Positions 15,567 through 19,827 of a stretch of 19,827 nt of DNA are shown here, one piece after another. Under the pieces are notes generated by a model. That model was not told the origin of the DNA and searched no databases. It saw only the letters and a list, made by a program, of their open reading frames with translations. Positions within the stretch are counted from its first letter, which is position 1; every line of letters starts with the position of its first letter. Position numbers and translations under genes: made by a program. Source of the DNA: an uncultured Muribaculaceae bacterium (GTDB lineage: Bacteria; Bacteroidota; Bacteroidia; Bacteroidales; Muribaculaceae). The DNA lies in assembly GCA_910587545.1 (NCBI GenBank), contig CAJUMI010000042.1:1-19827 (forward strand), written 5' to 3'.

Positions 15567-15860
15567 CTACTCCTTATCAGTATAATTTCCTTTCAGATCC
15601 ACGGCAAATTTGTTGAACGGATCGAGCTCGCGGTCGACGATCACAGCAGATTCTCCTCGGGTGATTTCCTTGTCAGGCGCACCTTCCGCGCTGAGATCCA
15701 CTCCCGAAGCTCCGGCAGCCGAAAGCAGGGCCGCAACGTCGCCGCTCGCCCCGCCACCGATAATCAGCTCCTCGGTTTCCATATCATAGTGAGTGCAGGA
15801 CGCTAACCCTGCAAGCAGCGCGCCCAGACAGAGCGCAAGCGACTTAAATCGACAGTTCAT
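15567..15860 (-). CDS. Small hypothetical lipoprotein (97 aa)
   Basis: The 97-aa product starts with MNCRFKSLALCLGALLAGLASC, a signal peptide with lipobox LASC (Cys22). The mature part is short: a Glu-rich stretch (METEEL), a flexible Gly/Ala/Ser segment (about 34-60) and a charged tail ending KGNYTDKE. No domain is recognised. It is divergent from aspS, sharing the 195-base gap 15861-16055, and lies 135 bases upstream of glyS on the same strand. Signal peptide and frame make it a likely real gene; function unknown. Probably an envelope lipoprotein. Confidence 0.65.
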   Translation of the reverse strand: MNCRFKSLALCLGALLAGLASCTHYDMETEELIIGGGASGDVAALLSAAGASGVDLSAEGAPDKEITRGESAVIVDRELDPFNKFAVDLKGNYTDKE

Positions 15861-15990
15861 TTCGTTTCAACAAGTATTAACAACAAATTTCATTTATGAC
15901 ACGACAAAGTCAAAAAGGCTCTTTCGATCACGCGAAGATAGAAATTATTTTTCATACGATCATCTACCATAATATTACAATGTATTTGAT

Positions 15991-16021
15991 TTTGCGATTT
16001 CGTCAAAGATGACTACTTTTG
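15991..16021 (+). promoter_or_regulatory. Promoter of the aspS operon
   Basis: TTTG (15991-15994), a 19-base spacer and TACTTTTG (16014-16021) match the Bacteroides -33/-7 consensus exactly. The predicted start near 16028 leaves a leader of about 28 bases before the aspS ATG at 16056. Confidence 0.7.
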
Positions 16022-16055
16022 CGTCAGAAAAACAAACTTCGAAACATTAACCGAC

Positions 16056-17822
16056 ATGTTCAGAACAAATACTTGCGGAGAACTCCGCTTATCAGACGCC
16101 GGCAAAAACGTCACTCTTGCCGGTTGGGTACAGCGTGTCCGTAAGATGGGCGGAATGACTTTCGTCGATCTACGCGACCGCTACGGCATCACTCAGATCG
16201 TTTTCAACAACGAGATCGATACCGCGCTCAACGAAGCAGCCAATCATCTCGGCCGCGAATTTGTCATTCAGGCTAAAGGCTGTGTATCCGAACGCACATC
16301 GAAAAACCCGAATATGCCGACCGGCGACATCGAAATCCTCGCTTCGGAACTGAATATACTTAACCCGAGCGAAGTTCCGCCGTTCACCATCGAGGACGAA
16401 AGCGACGGCGGCGATGATATCCGCATGCGATACCGCTACCTTGACCTGCGACGCAATCCCGTGCGACGCAATCTCGAACTGCGCCACCGCATGACAATGG
16501 AGGTGCGACGCTTCCTCGACAGCAAAGGCTTCCTCGAGATCGAAACCCCTATGCTCGTAGGCTCCACGCCTGAAGGCGCCCGCGACTTCGTGGTGCCGTC
16601 GCGCATGAACCAAGGTCAGTTCTACGCCCTGCCCCAGTCGCCGCAAACCCTCAAACAACTTCTGATGGTCTCCGGCATGGACCGCTACTTCCAGATCGTA
16701 AAATGCTTCCGCGACGAAGACCTCCGCGCCGACCGCCAGCCCGAGTTCACTCAGATCGACTGCGAGATGAGCTTCATCGAGCAGAACGACGTGATCGAAC
16801 TTTTCGAAGGCATGGCAAAACATCTCTTCAAGGAGATACGCGGCATCGAACTCACCGAACCCTTCATCCGTATGCCCTGGACCGACGCCATGAAATATTA
16901 TGGCAGCGACAAGCCCGACCTGCGCTTCGACATGCGTTTTGTCGAGCTCATGGACACTCTCAAAGGCCATGGCTTCAGCGTATTTGACAACGCCGAATAT
17001 ATCGGCGGCATCTGCGCCAAAGGAGCTGCGACATACACCCGCAAGCAGCTCGACGCACTCACCGAATATGTCAAACGGCCCCAGATCGGAGCCAAAGGCA
17101 TGGTCTACGCCCGCGTCGAGGCTGACGGCAACGTCAAATCATCGGTCGACAAATTCTATTCACAGGAAGTGCTGCAGCAGCTTCGCGACAAGATGAACGC
17201 CGAACCCGGCGATCTCATCCTCATCCTCAGCTGCGACGATGCGATGAAGACCCGCAAACAGCTTTGTGAGCTCCGCCTCGAAATGGGCCGTCAGCTCGGT
17301 CTTCGCGACAAAGACAAATTCGCATGCCTATGGGTTGTCGACTTCCCGATGTTTGAATGGAGCGACGAGGAACAACGCCTGATGGCCATGCACCATCCTT
17401 TCACCCACCCCAAGGACGAGGATATCGCCCTGCTCGACACAGATCCCGCAGCAGTGCGCGCCGATGCCTACGACATGGTCATCAACGGCGTCGAGGTCGG
17501 CGGCGGATCCATACGTATCCACGACAGCGCCCTTCAGGCCAAAATGTTCGAGATCCTCGGTTTCACGCCCGAGAAAGCTCAGGAGCAGTTCGGCTTCCTG
17601 ATGAACGCATTCAAGTTCGGCGCACCGCCTCACGGAGGCCTTGCCTACGGTCTCGACCGCTGGGTGTCGCTCTTCGCCGGGCTCGACAGCATACGCGACT
17701 GTATTGCCTTCCCCAAAAACAACAGTGGCCGTGATGTGATGCTCGATGCTCCCGCACCCCTCGATCAGAAGCAGCTAGACGAACTCTCGATCGCGCTTGT
17801 CACCCCTGACAGTCAGGCCTGA
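16056..17822 (+). CDS. aspS: Aspartyl-tRNA synthetase
   Basis: The 588-aa class IIb enzyme charges tRNA-Asp. The N-terminal OB-fold anticodon-binding domain spans about 1-105; the catalytic core shows TPEGARDF (171-178), motif 2 FRDEDLRADRQPEFTQID (218-235) and motif 3 GGLAYGLDRW near the C terminus. The long insert between motifs 2 and 3 is the GAD-type insertion of bacterial AspRS, and the length matches the bacterial form. Whether it also charges tRNA-Asn cannot be read here. Start ATG 16056 with a consensus promoter just upstream. Its TGA overlaps the ATG of the Nif3-family gene by one base. Confidence 0.97.
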   Translation: MFRTNTCGELRLSDAGKNVTLAGWVQRVRKMGGMTFVDLRDRYGITQIVFNNEIDTALNEAANHLGREFVIQAKGCVSERTSKNPNMPTGDIEILASELNILNPSEVPPFTIEDESDGGDDIRMRYRYLDLRRNPVRRNLELRHRMTMEVRRFLDSKGFLEIETPMLVGSTPEGARDFVVPSRMNQGQFYALPQSPQTLKQLLMVSGMDRYFQIVKCFRDEDLRADRQPEFTQIDCEMSFIEQNDVIELFEGMAKHLFKEIRGIELTEPFIRMPWTDAMKYYGSDKPDLRFDMRFVELMDTLKGHGFSVFDNAEYIGGICAKGAATYTRKQLDALTEYVKRPQIGAKGMVYARVEADGNVKSSVDKFYSQEVLQQLRDKMNAEPGDLILILSCDDAMKTRKQLCELRLEMGRQLGLRDKDKFACLWVVDFPMFEWSDEEQRLMAMHHPFTHPKDEDIALLDTDPAAVRADAYDMVINGVEVGGGSIRIHDSALQAKMFEILGFTPEKAQEQFGFLMNAFKFGAPPHGGLAYGLDRWVSLFAGLDSIRDCIAFPKNNSGRDVMLDAPAPLDQKQLDELSIALVTPDSQA

Positions 17823-18892
17823 TGCTCAACGCAGCCATTATATCAGCCATCGAAGACTTCGCACCGGCGTCGTTCCAGGAGTCCTGGGACAACACCGGCC
17901 TGCAGGTCGGCTCGTTGCGCGCCGAGTGCACGGGTGTCCTGCTTTGCGTGGATGTCACCCCGGCCATCGTCGACGAAGCCCGTGACCGCGGATGCAGTCT
18001 TATCGTCTCACACCATCCCCTCATCTTCAAAGGACTGAAACGCCTCACCGGAAACACACCGGTCGAAGAAGCCGTGATGCGTGCCATCAGCTATGGCATA
18101 AGCATATATTCGTGCCACACAGCCGTCGACAGCACTCCCGGTGGAGTCAGCTACCGCATGGCCGCCATGCTTGGCGCCGAGCCAGTCAGGGTTCTTCAAC
18201 CGCTGACCGACCGACTGGTCAGTCTCCGCGTGACAGTCAAGGCTAATGCCCTTGACAAGGCACTCACAGCCTTCAGTCAGAGCGATGTCGCATGCTCGGT
18301 CACCGACACACGGACATGCTTCAACGCCGACGTTACCGACGATCCTTTCGGATCGGCAAAGACACTGTCGGTCAATTCATCGGTCATCGAAGCTGTGACC
18401 GACAAGTCAGTCGCAACCGGCTTATGCTCCGAGATCACCGAGGTCACTGGCAGCGGACTGCTGTCTCTTTCAGTCACCAAAGACAGCAGATCCTACACCT
18501 CTGTAGGACTTGGTGTGATCGCGCTTCTCTCCGACGGACTGACAGCCAGAAGCCTCGTAGACAAAGTCAAGACCGTCTTCAACTCGCCGGTTGCCCGTTG
18601 CACCCCTCTGCCCGACGACGACATAACGATCAGACGCATCGCCATGTGCGGCGGATCAGGAAGCGAATTTATCTCTGATGCAGTCCGCGCCGGTGCTCAG
18701 GCATTCATCACTTCCGACACGCGCTATCATGATTTCGTAGACTGGCAGAATGATATCCTGATAATAGATATTGGTCATTTTGAGAGCGAATCATGCACAA
18801 AAGAAATTTTTTACAATGTTATTCGGGAAAAATTTCCTAACTTTGCATGCTATTATTCGGAAGTAGAAGAAAATCCTATAATATACATATAA
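17822..18892 (+). CDS. Nif3-family dinuclear metal-binding protein
   Basis: The 356-aa protein belongs to the Nif3/YbgI (DUF34) family, toroidal hexamers with a two-metal site. Metal-ligand motifs are visible: SHHPLIFKG (63-71), CHTAVDS (98-104), and near the C terminus TRYHDFVDW and GHFESE. The middle portion (about 120-280) is the PII-like insertion typical of the longer form, consistent with the length. The function is debated; GTP cyclohydrolase-like and other hydrolase roles have been proposed for relatives. Its ATG overlaps the aspS TGA (TGATG), so translation is coupled. Six bases separate it from the zinc-ribbon gene, a frequent neighbour in Bacteroidetes. Confidence 0.93.
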   Translation: MLNAAIISAIEDFAPASFQESWDNTGLQVGSLRAECTGVLLCVDVTPAIVDEARDRGCSLIVSHHPLIFKGLKRLTGNTPVEEAVMRAISYGISIYSCHTAVDSTPGGVSYRMAAMLGAEPVRVLQPLTDRLVSLRVTVKANALDKALTAFSQSDVACSVTDTRTCFNADVTDDPFGSAKTLSVNSSVIEAVTDKSVATGLCSEITEVTGSGLLSLSVTKDSRSYTSVGLGVIALLSDGLTARSLVDKVKTVFNSPVARCTPLPDDDITIRRIAMCGGSGSEFISDAVRAGAQAFITSDTRYHDFVDWQNDILIIDIGHFESESCTKEIFYNVIREKFPNFACYYSEVEENPIIYI

Positions 18893-18898
18893 AGATAT

Positions 18899-19672
18899 AT
18901 GGCTAACGAAAAGAAACAAGAGCAAACCGCCTCGGTTGAAAAGCGTCTCAAAGCGCTCTACGACCTTCAGACAATCCTTTCTGAAATAGACCGCATCAAG
19001 ACTATCCGCGGCGAACTTCCTCTTGAGGTAAAAGACCTCGAAGACAGCATCGAAGGTCTTAACTATCGTATCGAAAACTATACGCGCGAAATTGAAGAGC
19101 TCCGCAAGAATCTTGCTGCCGAAAAGGAGAAGATCAACAACTGCAACGGTTTGATCGCTCGCTACAAGGAACAGCTCGACAACGTCCGCAACAACCGCGA
19201 GTTTGATCTCCTCTCAAAAGAAGTGGAGTTCCAGACTCTTGAGATAGAATTGGCCGAAAAACATATCTTCGACTACAACAAGGCCATCGAAAACAAGACT
19301 GCTGAAATCGCTCTCACCAAGGAGAAACTCGCAGACCATCTCCACATACTCGATGAAAAGAAAACCGAGCTTGACGAAATCGTCAGCGAGACACGCCAGG
19401 AAGAAGAAACGCTCCGCGAAAAAGCCAAGGCTATCGAGCCCAACATTGACGAACGCACACTTCAGGCCTTCAAGCGTATCCGCAAGAACGCCCGCAACGG
19501 CCTCGGCATCGTCTACGTGCAGCGCAACGCCTGCGGCGGCTGCTTCAACCGCATTCCCCCGCAAAAGCAGCTTGAGATACGCCTCCATAAAAAAGTGATC
19601 GTCTGCGAATACTGCGGTCGGATCATGATCGATCCCACCCTCGCAGGTGTCGCCGACGACTCAAACATCTAA
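18899..19672 (+). CDS. Coiled-coil protein with C4 zinc ribbon
   Basis: The 257-aa protein is mostly long coiled coil (about 15-185, rich in Glu, Lys and Leu), followed by the C4-type zinc ribbon (about 205-245): CGGC (212-215) and CEYC (236-239), with IPPQKQLEIR between, as in the zf-RING_7 (DUF164) family. Relatives are thought to bind nucleic acid or ribosomes; the role here is not established. Start ATG 18899, six bases after the Nif3-family gene. It is the last gene of the aspS operon, ended by the hairpin at 19694-19723. Confidence 0.92.
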   Translation: MANEKKQEQTASVEKRLKALYDLQTILSEIDRIKTIRGELPLEVKDLEDSIEGLNYRIENYTREIEELRKNLAAEKEKINNCNGLIARYKEQLDNVRNNREFDLLSKEVEFQTLEIELAEKHIFDYNKAIENKTAEIALTKEKLADHLHILDEKKTELDEIVSETRQEEETLREKAKAIEPNIDERTLQAFKRIRKNARNGLGIVYVQRNACGGCFNRIPPQKQLEIRLHKKVIVCEYCGRIMIDPTLAGVADDSNI

Positions 19673-19693
19673 CGATATTTACATCCCCTCCAT

Positions 19694-19723
19694 AAAAGAT
19701 CGCCCACAAAGGCGATCTTTTTT
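19694..19723 (+). terminator. Rho-independent terminator of the aspS operon
   Basis: An 11-base perfect stem (AAAAGATCGCC and GGCGATCTTTT) with loop CACAAA, ending in a run of six T (19718-19723). It lies 21 bases beyond the zinc-ribbon stop and fits the classical intrinsic terminator pattern. Confidence 0.9.
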
Positions 19724-19784
19724 ATGCCTAAATCGCACCATAACCCGAGATATGAAAATAAGTTAACAATTTTAAACACAATGA

Positions 19785-19803
19785 TTCGGTAAAAATTACC
19801 GAA
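19785..19803. promoter_or_regulatory. Perfect palindrome near the right edge, possible operator
   Basis: TTCGGTAA (19785-19792) and TTACCGAA (19796-19803) are perfect inverted arms with an AAA spacer, in the AT-rich stretch after the terminator. No T-tract follows, so it is not a terminator. It may be an operator for a gene starting beyond the window. Confidence 0.4.
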
Positions 19804-19827
19804 GTAGTTGAAACTTAAGTTAATATA

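Noticed and set aside
16170..16970. 266-aa open frame on the minus strand opposite aspS
   Set aside because: Fully inside aspS with no family motif; a codon-bias shadow.
1..19827. CRISPR array, rRNA or tRNA genes, integrase
   Set aside because: No regularly spaced repeats, no tRNA-like cloverleaf with a TTCGA loop that I could support, and no recombinase motif were seen on either strand.

Overview
The window looks like a chromosomal segment from a gut-type Bacteroidales, plausibly Muribaculaceae-like. This rests on: Bacteroidetes promoters (TAnnTTTG with an upstream TTTG), weak Shine-Dalgarno sites, a fused MurF/alanine racemase next to a GSCFA protein, lipoproteins with an acidic run after the lipidated Cys, an OmpA protein with the TPR/PD40/CRD/OmpA order of PorE, and a 514-aa alpha2-type glycyl-tRNA synthetase. 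The genus is inference. No rRNA or tRNA gene was seen.

Layout: 1-2640 is a visibly AT-richer accessory segment of defence-type genes, all on the minus strand. It holds an N-terminal fragment of an AIPR-like abortive-infection protein and an AbiE-type (type IV) toxin-antitoxin pair. The antitoxin (DUF6088/AbiEi-like) is intact; the nucleotidyltransferase toxin (AbiEii-like) is split by a one-base frameshift. From 2763 the DNA becomes GC-richer core genome. Minus-strand genes from the right-hand end leftward: a small lipoprotein; glyS-lemA-FKBP lipoprotein; an envelope operon (PorE-like OmpA lipoprotein, GSCFA protein, MurF-Alr fusion, sodium symporter with a frameshift, 42-aa ORF); hpt; adk; and a long-chain acyl-CoA synthetase. 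The plus strand carries aspS, a Nif3-family protein and a coiled-coil zinc-ribbon protein, packed head to tail and closed by a strong terminator at 19694-19723.

Functionally, the core part combines translation (GlyRS, AspRS), nucleotide salvage and balance (Hpt, Adk), fatty-acid activation, and envelope construction (D-Ala supply, peptidoglycan-anchored lipoprotein, periplasmic or surface PPIase). The most interesting signals are: (a) a MurF-Alr fusion whose MurF half is shortened in its central domain and has lost the usual asparagine motif, while the racemase half looks intact; (b) two independent single-base frameshifts (AbiEii toxin and symporter), either real decay or sequencing indels; (c) a cluster of three GC-rich palindromes at 12532-12660; (d) an inverted repeat in the AbiE leader that could be the antitoxin operator; (e) a perfect palindrome at the right edge. 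I found no convincing wholly new multi-gene system; the accessory end is a recognisable but damaged defence segment that continues beyond the left edge.
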